A DNA stretch of 64,000 bases. Origin: Gentiana macrophylla. Taxonomy: Eukaryota; Streptophyta; Magnoliopsida; Gentianales; Gentianaceae. A program made the translations under genes and the position numbers. Of the stretch, positions 11,223-22,989 are shown in pieces; positions within the stretch are counted from its first letter, which is position 1; each line of letters starts with the position of its first letter. The DNA lies in contig JAOBSW010000955.1 of assembly GCA_026214975.1 (NCBI GenBank), positions 62,001-126,000 on the forward strand, in the 5' to 3' direction. Under the pieces are notes generated by a model, which had not been told where the DNA came from, made no database searches, and worked only from the letters and a program-made list of their open reading frames with translations.

Positions 11223-12309
11223 CCCGTGGCTAATTCATTTCTTCATTACAATACTAAATGCATTGCTCCACAACCATGTGTCTTTTCCTTTATTCGTCCG
11301 TGTTAATGCTACACCCTTTTCTTTTTTTTTGGCACACGACACATACATACAACACAATTATATTCAATAGGCATTTAGGACACTAAGGATTCTTATTTGT
11401 TTATAAGGGCATAATATTCCTTTCTTTCCTAAACTACCATTATTTTACAAACGCGAAAATCATTTCTCAATGGCCGATGGATTAATGGAGATATCTTGCC
11501 GTGGATTCTAGATTGTGAGTTGTTTCTCCCACCGGTAGCCATGGTTGTAGCAACTTTCCGGCCGGCAATCCATTGTTACTGAGTTCCTCTTTGCTTTGCT
11601 CTTTTTTTGCGTGTTCTTTCCTTCTTCTCCCATTTATGTTGCTTTTGATCAATGGGAAAGAAAAATTGAAAGAAATATGATATAGCTTGGGTTCATTCAT
11701 CTGATTCTGATGAAATACACTCTGTTATTCTGAGGAGGTTGAAGGATGGAAAGCTGCATTAACTTATTCAACCTTCGAAGAACATTTGTGCAATGTGCCA
11801 TGGCTGTAGAGCCTGCTGCTGCAATTTCTGATGAATTTTGTTGAATTTTTTGCTTAATACAGGGGGAGAAGATCAAAATCATCGTATATTGAGATCCAGA
11901 AAGTACTGCTGTGAGGCTACTTCATTTCAGAAACGGACGAGACAGAATTGTGTGATTGGACCACAGTCCAATCCATTTTAACCATTCTTCAATGGTGGGG
12001 ATTCAATGTCAATGTGATTATTATGAACAACTGGATCTTTCAGGTAATAGCACTTGAAAATGTAGTTGATTAGTTGCTTTTTATTGCTTTGGGCCTCACG
12101 ATTTTGGTTTCATATGTCAATTTGAGCTGTTTCAGTTAGTGACATGAGTTGCCATTTGTGTTAAATTTGCTTATGATCTGATCATCACCATCATTATTAG
12201 TGTAAATTGTAATTGTTATTATTATTGTTGTCAATGCCTCTACCAAAATTTGTCTTTTATTGCCAGTGCATCTTCATAATTCATTAAAATACCGAAGATA
12301 CCGAAGATA
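11221..12309. other. no supported gene
   Basis: AT-rich intergenic sequence. Small frames on both strands have no recognisable motif and no sign of conservation. Parts may be introns or flanks of the PPR relic that follows. Confidence 0.5.
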
Positions 12310-12757
12310 CTCAAAAGCTGGAAGTGTAGAAGATTGTCATAAAAGTTTTCAGCAAATTCCGGATCCTGATGTCATTAGCTGGACAGCTATGATTGCAAGC
12401 TATGCACAAAATGGAAAAAGGGTCAGAGGAAATACAATTATACGAATGTATGAAAAAAGCCGGAGTTAGACTAGATGCAGTGACTTTTGTCGGTGTCCTT
12501 TAAGCTTGTAGTCACCGGAAGCAGTGGCTTTTCTCGGTGTTATTTTTACTTGTAGTCATTGTGGGTTGGTTCAAGAAGGCCACCTTTACCTCCACTCGAT
12601 GAACAACGACTATGGCATCGAGCCTAAGTGTAGACATCACGCTTGTATAGACGATCGTTTACGTCGTGCCGGAAGATTGAAGAAAGCTGAGAGGTTCATC
12701 AATGACATGCATATACAGCCAAATGGTTTAGTTATATGCCAAATTTACAGCTGCTAA
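12310..12757 (+). pseudogene. PPR (PLS-type) protein fragment
   Basis: PPR proteins of the PLS type bind organelle RNA and guide editing or processing. The frame near 12310-12410 shows YSKAGSVEDC, then PDPDVISWTAMIASYAQNG, a classic PLS motif. After a frame change come ACSHRK and then CSHCGLVQEG, YGIEP, RRAGRLKKAERFI and a MPIQPN-like MHIQPN, the usual late PLS/E-region text. A 44-bp tandem duplication (starts 12477 and 12521) repeats the TFVGVL-ACSH segment, and the first copy has an in-frame TAA. Only about two to three motifs remain of a gene that usually has ten or more, with no start or organelle transit peptide. Confidence 0.8.
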
Positions 12758-13748
12758 ATTTCAAAGATCAAATAGTGTATCAGCCCAAGAGCATTATTCA
12801 ATGTGACCACGAAGACAATACCATATGTTACGGCTTCGAATCGTTCATACATTAGCTCAAGGTATCTATCTAAAGTGACTACAGAGAAAAGTCCAGATAT
12901 TTCGGACTTAACCGTCTCATATTTCAGACTTAAGAATCTCATGTACATTTTGGTACACAAATTAGGTAGCTTTGTAAAATAAGTGTAATTGCATCGTCAT
13001 GACCATTGATACAAGTTTTTTTTTTCCGGTCTATCGGCTTCATGCATAAGTAGCAGAATGTTTTCAGATTCTGAATATTATACGTTGCGGTAGTATCTCC
13101 ATTGAAATAATTGCTTCTTTCATGAAGATGTCTGATATTTGGTGTTTTTCGTTTCCTCGTGTAAAGGAAGATCTTGTGTTACGTTTTCTATTTCAATTCG
13201 ATAAGATCATTTATTCCATATACAAATTTGCACATTATTTTTCTTGCTTCTAATCTACTCAGATAGCATAGATAAAATATCATAAAAATAAGGCTGCTGA
13301 AAAGTTTATAAAATTGAGTTTGATTTGAAAAGAAAATTGGTGCTGTGACATTAATTTGATTGTGGGTTTGTGTATGATTTGAAATAAAATTGATGCAATG
13401 ACATTGATGTCGCTGCATTTACAATTAGAGAATTGATGTCACTGCATTTATAATTTGATACACAAATTTGGTAAATTTAAAAAATAAATGTAGTGTTATT
13501 CACATTATGGGCTTAACCAAGCCGAGTCGAGTCGATACTCCTTAAAGCTCGAGCTTAACTAAAAAAGTTTGGGCTTGATCGATCTATAAAAAGGCAAGAT
13601 AAACCACAACTCGCTAAGTACTCGATATATCTCGATTGGGATCGTAAGCCTGATTATTTTCCTATAATTCATCTTTTTAATAAATATCGAAAGATCAAGC
13701 TCGACTCATCTACTACATGACTCGAATAATACTTTTTGAATTATAAGT
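12758..13748. other. no supported gene; short direct repeats leading into the minisatellite
   Basis: AT-rich. Around 13320-13460 two loosely repeated stretches of the type TTGTGTATGATTTGAAAT... occur, along with the 12-mer GATGTCACTGCA and its variants (13408, 13434), a plausible precursor of the minisatellite unit. 13500-13700 is rich in CTCGAG/CTCGACTCG text of the kind seen in old plant repeats. Confidence 0.4.
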
Positions 13749-15179
13749 ATCGGGGGTTGTCACTGCATCGGGGGTGGCCACTGTATCGTGGTGGTCAATG
13801 GATCTGGGTTGGTCAATGCATCGCGGTGTCACTTCATTGAGGCATTTCAGCATTGCGGTGTCTCAGCACCATGGGTGGTCATTGCATCGCAGTGTCTCTG
13901 GAACGAGGGTGGTCACTACATCGCGGTGTCTCTGCATCCAGGGTGGTCACTGCATCGCGGTGTCTCTATATTGGAGGAGGTCACTGCATCACGGTGTCTC
14001 TGTATTGGAGATGGTCAATGGATCTAGGGTGGTCAAAGCATCGCGGTGTCACTTCATCGAGGCGTCTCTTCATCGGGTTGTCACTGCATATATGATTGCC
14101 GATGTCACTGCATAAAATATTGATATCACGGGTCTCTTTTGCTTAAAAGGACGCCAAAGTTTTTTTTTATTTTAGTATGGATATCAACTCTGAGGTTCCT
14201 GTTCAGATTCAATTGCCTAATCTTCGTCATGGTGTCTCTGCATCGTGGTGTCACTTTATCACGGAGTCTCGGCATCTCGGTGTCTCTGCATCGGGTGTCA
14301 ATAGATTGAGGGTGGTCAATGCATTGCGGTGGTCATAGCATTTGAGGTGTCTCTACATCGCGGTGTCTTCTGTAGACGTCTCTGTATCGAGGGTGGTTAT
14401 TGCATCGTGGTGTCTCTGCATCGGGGGTGGTCACTGCATCACGGTGTCTCTTCATCAGGGGTGGTCACTGCTTCGCGGTGTCTCTGCCTTGGGGGTGGTC
14501 ACTGCATCGCGGTGTCTCCACATCCGGGGTGGCCACTACATCATGGTGTTCAATGGATCTGGGGTGGTCAATGTATCGTGGTGTCTTTGCATCATGGTGG
14601 TCAATGCATCGGGGTCGTCAATGGACCTAGGGTGGTCAATGCATCATGGTGTCATTTCATCGAGGTGTCTCTTCATCGCGGTGTCTCTGCATCGGGGGTG
14701 GTCACTGGATCACGGTGTCACTGCATCGGGGGTGGTTAGTGCATCGCGGTATCTCTACATCGCGGCGTCTCTGCATTACGGTGTCTCTGCATCGTGGTGT
14801 GACTTCATCGCCGTGTCTCTTCATCTCGGTGTCACTCCATCGCGGTGTCTCTGCAATACGGTGTCATTTTATCACGGTGGTCGCATCGCAGTGTCTCTGC
14901 ATCGCGGTGGTTAATGCGGTGTCTCTGCATCGCGGTGTCACTTCATCACGCTGTCTCTGCATCCGATGGTCAATGCAGTTTCTCTGCATCGCGGTGTCAC
15001 TTCATTGTGATGTCTCTGCATTGCGGTGTCTTTGCATCGTCAAATTACATAATATCGCGATGTGTCTGCACTGCGGTGTCTCTACAATGCGGTGTCACTT
15101 GATCGGGGTGTTTTTGCGTCGCGGTGTCTCTGCATCGAGATGGTCGTTGTATCGGGGGTGGTCAATGCAGTGGTCACTG
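13749..15179 (+). repeat. minisatellite of 16- and 18-bp GC-rich units
   Basis: Two main units alternate: GCATCGCGGTGTCTCT (16 bp) and GCATCGGGGGTGGTCACT (18 bp), with many variants. They form arrays at 13749-14090 and 14228-15179. About 137 bases of unrelated sequence separate the arrays. Neither unit contains a stop in any plus-strand frame, so long frames open in all three (up to 202 codons), made of shuffled SRCLCIAVSLHRGVSA-like text. These are artefacts of the unit and not genes. The unit is CpG-rich in an otherwise AT-rich area. Confidence 0.93.
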
Positions 15180-16363
15180 AAAAAAAAAAATTTTATAGCA
15201 TCCAGAAAAAAAAAAAAAAAAACAATACGAAACAACAACTTTCGGACCCAATAGCGTCTTGTGGTGGGGTTTTTTTTAATTTCCTTTTAGTTTAATTTTA
15301 CTGTATTAAAGATATTTGAGTCTATCTATCTAATTTGTGTCATTATAACCAAATAAGATTCCTTATTGTCCTATTTGTCTAATTAAGTCTATTTTTTGTT
15401 CTTTTGGACCCTTGCCCCTTATATTTATAATGATTCCTGTTACAAGTAACTCATTAATTACTTTAATTAATCCAACTTCAATCAAATCCTATATATCTTT
15501 TAGGTGAGTTACCTTAATTATAAGTTCTTAATAATATCGATTCTTAATTATCTACTTAAATTGAAAGAGTCACAATCTCGATCAAATACGTCTTTTTAAT
15601 TATTTTTTATTCCAAAAATATCATTCATTCATTTACAAGATGACAGTAATAATCATAATTAAATGTTTTGGGTGTTTTACATGCACCTTAATCCTTGTAT
15701 GAACTACAATTGAATAAGAGTCAGTGTCATCCCCGTATTAGCCAAGTAATAAATACAAGCAATCAATGCACACATTATGGGTCAATTGCCCTATTTTTAA
15801 GCCTAAGGACAAGTCCGAACCCCAAGGGGAGAGATCGGTCTGGTTCACTCCTCAGCCCACCACAGGTTGGTCATGGCACAAGGGAGCTGAGTCTGTGCAT
15901 TTCGGCACTAATAGCCTTGGGAGCTCAGCACAGATCGAACTAAGCCTCCCCGCTTAATAATATTCACACATTTACCATCATATATAAACATGGAAAGAAT
16001 CATCAACCATAAAATCTCTGATCCTACATTTAAATCATCGTGATTATCTCCTACTGTCCAGGAGATTAAACTGTGATTATCCATTCCTTAGGGAATATGA
16101 AATCAGAGTCCAAATAGGACCCGACCTAGTCAGGCCTAAGGCAAAAATACACTATATATAAACCATCTCTGCGGAACCATGGAGACTTGATTCCTGAATA
16201 ATCCCCGGATACATAGGTAACACGAGATACAACATTCATGCTCAGTCTAAACAACCACAAAATCACCCAATCTTTGTACTTTCTGGTAGTTGTGGATCTT
16301 GAATTAGTTGTCACATGAGTAAAATAGGCACGAATAATCCCTAGACGATTTCCAGCATCGTCA
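15180..16363 (+). repeat. probable Ty3/gypsy LTR region (5' boundary not seen)
   Basis: It starts with two A-runs (15181-15222). The part nearer the gag behaves like an LTR: a TATATATAAA box at 16153-16162, then about 200 bases to a CA end at 16363, a primer-site-like sequence at 16366 and gag at 16428. The TG start and the partner LTR were not found, so the left boundary is unknown. 15223-15700 is AT-rich with nothing recognisable. Confidence 0.45.
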
Positions 16364-16365
16364 AC

Positions 16366-16381
16366 TGGCGCAAGAAGGTGG
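16366..16381 (+). promoter_or_regulatory. likely gypsy primer binding site
   Basis: TGGCGCAAGAAGGTGG begins two bases after a CA dinucleotide and 62 bases before the gag ATG. Plant gypsy primer sites commonly begin TGGCGC. The exact tRNA was not matched. Confidence 0.45.
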
Positions 16382-16427
16382 TCCCTTCTATTTACAATAT
16401 TTTTCAAGTTTCTGTTATCATACCATC

Positions 16428-17077
16428 ATGGGAACAACACGACAACAAGTGGCAAACGACCAATATGGAGACGCCTTAGCCTCTAACGCTGGCAATCCAA
16501 ATCAGGAGCAAGAAGAAAGCGCCCACAATTCCACCCATCAAGCACTGGTAGATCGGTTGGTGGCTATGGACGCCGCTACCAGACAAGCCATTCTCGAAGA
16601 TCTAGTGGAAGAGAATCTACAGGTAGATGACTTAGAGGAGGAAAATCAGGTGGAGGAATCATAAGAGGATGAACATCCTCATCCTCCAAAGCTTAAGTGA
16701 GGAAAGATTGATGATCACGCATCCTCCTCGGATCATGGAAGCAGCTACTGGATCCCCAGGCAACAGACGCGACTAGAGCGGAACTGGACATCATATTGGA
16801 AAAAGATGCATGGTTCTCTCCCTCACATTGTCGTTCACTGAACAAGTGGAGAACTACCCTAGACCTACGCGGTTCAAGGTTCCAAAGATGGATCCGTACG
16901 ATGGGTCCAAGGATCATTCAGATAATCTGTTTCTTGAGTCTGAACAACGCCCCGGATGAGATGAGGTGTAAGGCCTTCCTTGTATTGCTCATGGACAGGG
17001 CCTGTGAATTGTTCAGGAAGTTACCAGAGAGGTCGATCTACTTTCACACATTGCCTAAAGTGTTTGCCAATGCCTTC
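16428..17077 (+). pseudogene. Ty3/gypsy gag, N-terminal half (split by element X)
   Basis: The ATG at 16428 opens 78 codons of a Gln/Glu-rich N-terminus ending in a very acidic stretch (DDLEEENQVEES), then a stop. After frame changes the conserved core follows near 16880-17077: KMDPYDGSKDH, a region like CKAFLVLLMDRACELF and RKLPERSIYFHTLPKVFANAF. This is the standard plant gypsy gag pattern. The text stops at the CCTTC at 17073-17077, where element X is inserted, and resumes in frame at 55581 with the expected next residues. The two halves are one gene 38.5 kb apart. Confidence 0.82.
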
Positions 17078-18905
17078 GGTTGGAAGTAGTGCCCGAAAGA
17101 CAATTTATGTAACTGTTATTAGAATTAATAAATGATAGATTTATTCTCATCTTATTATTTGTTTCGTGCTCATAACTAATACACTACTGAAAACCGTTGT
17201 ATCATATGTAACCATATAACTTAGTTTGTGTCACATACGAGGATTAAGTTTATGGTGACACACTGGAACTGTTAGTCCATGGTGAACTTAATCAAAATAT
17301 GGGTCTATTGATTAACCCACCATTAATGTGCCCAGAACACTTTACGGTGTGAACGTCTTATCCAGCCTGCCGATATTGGTTATCTAAGTGGGGCATTTAT
17401 ATATAATGTATTCATATAGGACAAGACCGATTTAATCTGCATTTCTTATATAATTCTATGATTGAGAAATCTTATTAAATCATAAGATGATCATATATGG
17501 ATTAACCTTAATCCAGAAGAGATTGCAGACTCATGCCTGTTTCAAGATAGGGTTAGATGTGTTCATTAACGATTGCTAAGAGGCACGGTCCGAATCACTT
17601 TCACGTCAGCACTATTCGGGAATGAGCAACGAGTGTGTGTCTCAATGATATGCAATCCATTCAATCCTGTGGGAAGTAGAAATACAATCCCATTATTTGT
17701 TAATCCTAGAAATTGATCGATCCCGGTAGTTCATATTGGGTAAGAACTAATTGATCACTAGTGGGTTAATGGTAAGGATAAGATTTAATGAAAAAGGTTT
17801 AGGAAGCATTCTCGCTTCATTACGGATAGTTTATGGAGGGTTATTCTGTATGTAATGATTATATCAATGGTCACATATTGACTCAAGATATTGAGAATAA
17901 GTTATATCTATAATCGATAGAGTTGAGTTTTGGATTTATGGTGGCATAGTTCCGAAATTAATAAGTTGAATAGAAATGTTATGTCCGATGAATATTTTAT
18001 TCAATTTATTGTAGCTACTGGTTATAGGTCCATGGTCCCCATGTTGGTTCCTAACATGTGAGTGAATTCTCGTATTTTGGAACCTCGAGAAGAAATTAAA
18101 TAGTCGGTATATTTAATGAATATCCGGAAACATTATTTAATCGGTAAATATGTAAAATAGAAAAAAACATATTCTATTATTCCTATGGCATAAATGGCGT
18201 CACATTTGTAGAAAACCGGGAAAAGAAATTTTCCTGAATTATATCACATGTGTAATTCATGTTAAATAATTAATGGATAAATAAGATTGAATTTATCATT
18301 TAATGAAGATTATCTCATTTATGATGATTATCTCTTATTTATGGAAAATATATATTTCTTTGGGAAAAGATAATTGTCTTGTGAAAAGGGTTAGCTCTCT
18401 CTTGCTCGGTTATTTTTCTATACAAAGAGATCTCCTCCAACACATTTGACACAAGAAAATCTAGCGCCACTGTCATAAGAAAAAGGGAGAAAAATTGGTT
18501 TCTTGCCTTAGCAATTGGGAAAAAGAAAAACTGGAGTTTTTCTTGGAGCGTACTCAATGAGGTTCGAATGCGGGATCGACATCCACCAGTCGTCGCCTGG
18601 AGATACAACTCAGAAGATCATGGCTTCTCTTCGGTTGGGTAAATGTACAAACCCTCTTGTCGTTTAGATTAATGAAATATTTGAATCGTATCGTGGTAAA
18701 ATCGTAATCAAATTTAATTCGTTGCTTCCGCTATGCATGATCGAGAGTCTCGATCGGTGCTATGAATCAGATCTGACGATCTGAAGAAAAGGGGAAAATT
18801 GCTCCGGCAATTGCGAGGACCCTCCCCGCAATTGCTAGCACCGGGATTTTTTTCCAGATCTGGTTTTTCCTGCGCTTCGGATTTGGGGTTTTTGTATATG
18901 TAGCA
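17078..18905 (+). repeat. 5' LTR of family X, copy B (1828 bp)
   Basis: It begins GGTTGGAAGTAGTGCCCG (first T of the usual TG changed to G) directly after CCTTC and ends ATATGTAGCA, two bases before the primer site. It aligns with 53762-55580 and with the minus strand of 8236-10042. Confidence 0.88.
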
Positions 18906-18907
18906 TG

Positions 18908-18923
18908 TGGTAGCAGAGTCAGG
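18908..18923 (+). promoter_or_regulatory. primer binding site of family X, copy B
   Basis: TGGTAGCAGAGTCAGG matches the standard initiator-Met primer site TGGTATCAGAGCCAGG at 14 of 16 positions, two bases after the LTR end. This places X among copia-primed elements. Confidence 0.8.
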
Positions 18924-19789
18924 TTAAAGTGAATTTGTGATTTTGATTGCATAAATAATTATCAAGGAGTGGAATTGAATAAAAATTGCATCTTTTTATA
19001 TTCGTTTTATATATACATATGTGTGGTTGATGAGATGGATTGGTGTTGATATTGTTTACCCGTTAGATCTGTTGTAAACCCGTTTTTCCGGGTATAAGAA
19101 ATTATGTAATTTGTTAGTTCATTTAATATCCTAGAAAAATAGTTAGTTTTCGGATCGGCAGCTATATATTCGTTCTCCAAGACATCAGTCTCTGAAGAAG
19201 TTGACGTCATAGTGGATTAGATACGCAGCTTTGTATGGGGACGTAAAGTGTTTGATACACTACAAACGTGTCTTTTTCTTTGAAATTTTTCCGAGAATGA
19301 TTCATGTTTTTGAAATAAAAGATTGAAAAAATGGTGCATCTAATGGGATTCAAACTCGTGACCTGTGAGTTGGAAGAATGGCGTGCAAACTAGCCAAACT
19401 AGACACGGTTTTTTTAAAGATGATGGCTAGACGAATATTTCGATGCGGATGTTGTTATCTATTGTAGATAATTAGTAAACCCATTACATTGGGTTTAAGG
19501 CTTTTTTGGTTTAATAGATTAGATACGGGGTACCAACAATCCATCTCAATGGTTTATTTTTACACATGTATTTTCATAGTTGACTATTCATGTGATATCA
19601 ACATGTCGTACCATGCTATGCATCATAATCATGAATTACACTCCTAGCATATGAATACGTAAAAATAATTAATTTTGGCATTAATTAGGGATGTATGAAC
19701 CCATAATTAATTTAGATAATTAATCAAATTAATTGAGAAAACGGAATTTTATTTGAATATAAAATGCACATGATAAAATAAAATTTACT

Positions 19790-20390
19790 GGGTAAATTTT
19801 GATCTTAGGATCATAAATTCTTCACGATTTTTTTTATGTAGTGGCTACATATAAAGAATTTTAATGATCGAAAATATGGATAATCGTCAAAAGACAGGAC
19901 ACTGACTAGACTGTATTTGGAAATGATAAATTGGTGATTGTTTTCCATGATTTATTGTTTTCGAATTGTTGGAAAAATTCTGAGATCCTAAATTTTTATC
20001 ATGACAAAATTAGGATTATAAATTCATTGGTGAATTTTTATTGTGTAGTGTCTACACAAGAGATTTATAAATAATCATTAATAAAGTGACATTAGTTAGA
20101 CGGTATTTTGAACTGATAAATTAGTGGGGGCTTTAAATTTCTTTTTTTTTTTTGAATTATCGGGAAATTAATAAGTCCTAATGTATTAGGATTACAAAAT
20201 TCTTGGTGAATTTTAATTGTGTAGTGCCAACACAAAGAATTTTTATGATTTCAAAAAAATTGGAATATCAGGAATATAGTGACACTATTTAGACGGTATT
20301 TGAAACCGATAAAATAGTGGGAGGACTAATTTAAATATTCTTGAATTATTGTTTTTCGAACTATAATAAAATTCTAAATATCTTAATTTG
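19790..20390 (+). repeat. tandem ~180-205-bp leader modules of family X, copy B
   Basis: Three diverged units are anchored at ATGTAGTGGCTACATA (19836), the perfect 7+3+7 palindrome TGTGTAGTGTCTACACA (20042-20058) and a decayed form at 20219. A box like TTAGACGGTATTTTGAA then an ATTATTGTTTT-like stretch follows in the units. The array position and order match copy A. Confidence 0.65.
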
Positions 20391-21557
20391 ACTACTTTTT
20401 TTTTCAAAATAACGAGTGGGAGCGATGAAGGTGACAACCGACCCCACGGCCTCTACAGTTAACACAAGCATGTGAGATTCCGGCCCCCTTCGGATGGCCT
20501 TCACCGCTATCAAAATTCAAGGCTTGGTCTCCAAAAGGATAGGATTTTGAGTACACTTCGGGTCACTAACCAACCTTTCGGTGGCATACTCGGGGCGTAC
20601 TTAAAAATCTGAAACAATAGGTCACACTCACAAGGATATTTTGGAAAATATCTTGGCTGAAAAAGGAAGGTAATAAAAAATTAAGTGGAGATGTTTGATT
20701 CTCAATTGTTTAACTGTTGAGAGAGATTGTCTCAAATTTAATTGTCACCTCTTTGACCTACCCGTCGGCGGCACTATAAGTGTGAGATTAAATCTTTGGA
20801 ATGGTAGGATAAACTTCATGCATGACATCACGTTATAATTCCTAAAATCATTATTAGTTGTGGTGTATGATTTAATTTATGTTTCTGTCATAATTTATTT
20901 TTACAACTGCATATCATCTCAAGGTATCTAAACTGGTAAAACTATAAATTGACTGGTACCGACTTTGTAAAAGTGGAAAAGTAACAAGAACGTTGAACTA
21001 ATAAATCGAGAATGCAATTAATATTCGATAGATGGCTATCCTCTTGAGCCCTCAAACTTAAGTTACATTAATAAGAAAGTCACTGCTGTCATTCGTGTTG
21101 AACGAGAGACAAATGAAATTAGTTCAAAGATGACGAGAATGATATAGTATCAATCTCACTAGACATCCCACAGTTCACGAGTAGTGGCTACTCAAATAAA
21201 CTGCTAGTTCACGGCCAATTTTTTTTAAAGAAACCCAAGAATGGAAAGGTAAATGTCTCAACTAATAAGTCATCTAAAACAAAATAAGTTAAAGGCTAAA
21301 CCGAAATATTAATAGAAGAAAGCACAAGATAAGGAAAGTGATTTCGGATTACTAACCAGTGAATCCTTAGAGACTTTCTTAACCGGGTATTTGACTCGGA
21401 AGCTAAAGTTATTTTGTAAGAAAAGGGGAGCTAGGAATTCATATTTAAAGTGTAGACAATGGGCAATTATTTCAGCTAAGATAGTCGGAGTGATATAAGG
21501 AAATAAATTTCAGATTTTAATCTTTGAATATCATAGAAATTTAATTTCTATTTTCAG

Positions 21558-21749
21558 ATTCGTTTGAACGAATTGATTCATATTCAAATCGATAATATAG
21601 TTGGCTTAAAGAAAGTGAATATGGCATTTGTAGTACGAATCCAAGACTCGGACTTTTGTCTGATAAATTCAAAACCACTAAGTAATGCTGAAAATGTGTA
21701 TGTAACTCATCATAAAATATTAAGACAAATGGTTTCCATATTAAGATAA
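21558..21749 (+). pseudogene. conserved 64-codon frame of family X, copy B
   Basis: It follows TTTCTATTTTCAG (splice-acceptor-like, CAG at 21555-21557), is open for 63 codons in phase and stops with TAA at 21747-21749. Shared residues with copy A include KKVNM, FVV, FCLI, KPLSN, HHK and LRQMVSI. Several differences between the copies fall in third codon positions. No ATG is present, so if it was coding it was a downstream exon. I know no protein it matches. It is intact in this copy, but the element around it is interrupted. Confidence 0.5.
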
Positions 21750-22989
21750 ACTAGTTTTCAGTATCTATTAATTAGTGCATATATCCAAAAGATAAGATCT
21801 CAAGACTGGCTAAGGGTGATTCCTTTCTCCTATTCTAAGAACACTGTCTCAAAGGAAAAATGACTAAGTAACCTTTCAATCAGGAAATGGTAATAGAGAT
21901 GAATAAGTATCAAAGCATGTTCATGTTGACAATCGGGGTCTTATGAAGGATACAAGCTAGTGTGATATTTTGAGTGGTAGACATTTAGTCTGATAACTAC
22001 TCAAAACGTCGATTGGTTTATCTGAATATTTAGAGGTAGCTCCGATATTGCCAGGGAAGAGAGTATAACATGCTTAGATATAGGTTATGGCATAGTTTTT
22101 GGCACTGATGCTCGGCCTACCTCTGAGTGAAATGATTTCACTGAAAGGATAAACCATGTATTGCCTTGTATAGTTATCGATATGCTACAGTACACTGCTT
22201 AACTGAATTAAGATATTGGTTGCAAGATAAAGGACTACATCATTATGTAAAAACCGAGAAGTCGACCTAGAAGATCCTTATGAATTTGTGGATAAGGAGT
22301 GAAGTACATTTACTCCACTTACACAAATAGAGGCATTAGCACTTGTGCTTAAAGGTAGGGCTTGAAATTTCATATAGATGTTCAGATGGTGACTATTCGT
22401 GAAACATCTTAATGCGTTGAGTTAAGATTGGTCATGAGATTTTTAATATCGGAAAGTGTCGGTTGTACTCTTACAGCCTTTCCCAAAGAATGTTAGAATA
22501 ACAACCTTTGACCTTGAAGCAATGTTACGCAATGAGTTACTATCTAATTTTATCAGACCACATCCAACATTGGTTGTTAAGGGTAAGTTGATAAATGCTA
22601 CTGAACTAAATCAGAATATCTATCCACCCAAAATCAATGGGGGTATGGATTAACCATTGACCCACTATGATTAAGCATACTTTACAGTCTGTTGGGGGTG
22701 ATTGATCACCTATGGTATTTTTGGAATGGCTGTACAGGATTCTGATAATAAGGGGTTGGCTTAAAGCTTCCATACTCCCCGGAAAAGCTCGAAGGACTAT
22801 AAGTAAAAAGGTCCTAGTTTAGGATTGTTTACATGTTTTGCGTGAGTGTCACTTTGCTACATTGATCTGTAACATCTTTATTCCCAATGAGCATAACAGT
22901 GCCTTATACTCCTTGGCATTCACAGATTGGTTATGTAGCAATGCTTCTTGTTAGGATCTTCAGTTTGTTTTTTGATTGCCAGTGACTCT

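Noticed and set aside
11029..11370. Frames containing long Ile-Tyr runs
   Set aside because: Translation of the (AT)30 microsatellite.
13749..15179. CRISPR-like regular repeat array
   Set aside because: Units are contiguous with no unique spacers, too short and variable, and the setting is plant nuclear DNA.
13774..15295. Long overlapping open frames (up to 202 codons) on the plus strand
   Set aside because: They are produced by a stop-free 16/18-bp minisatellite read in three phases; no start context, domain or non-repeat sequence supports a gene.
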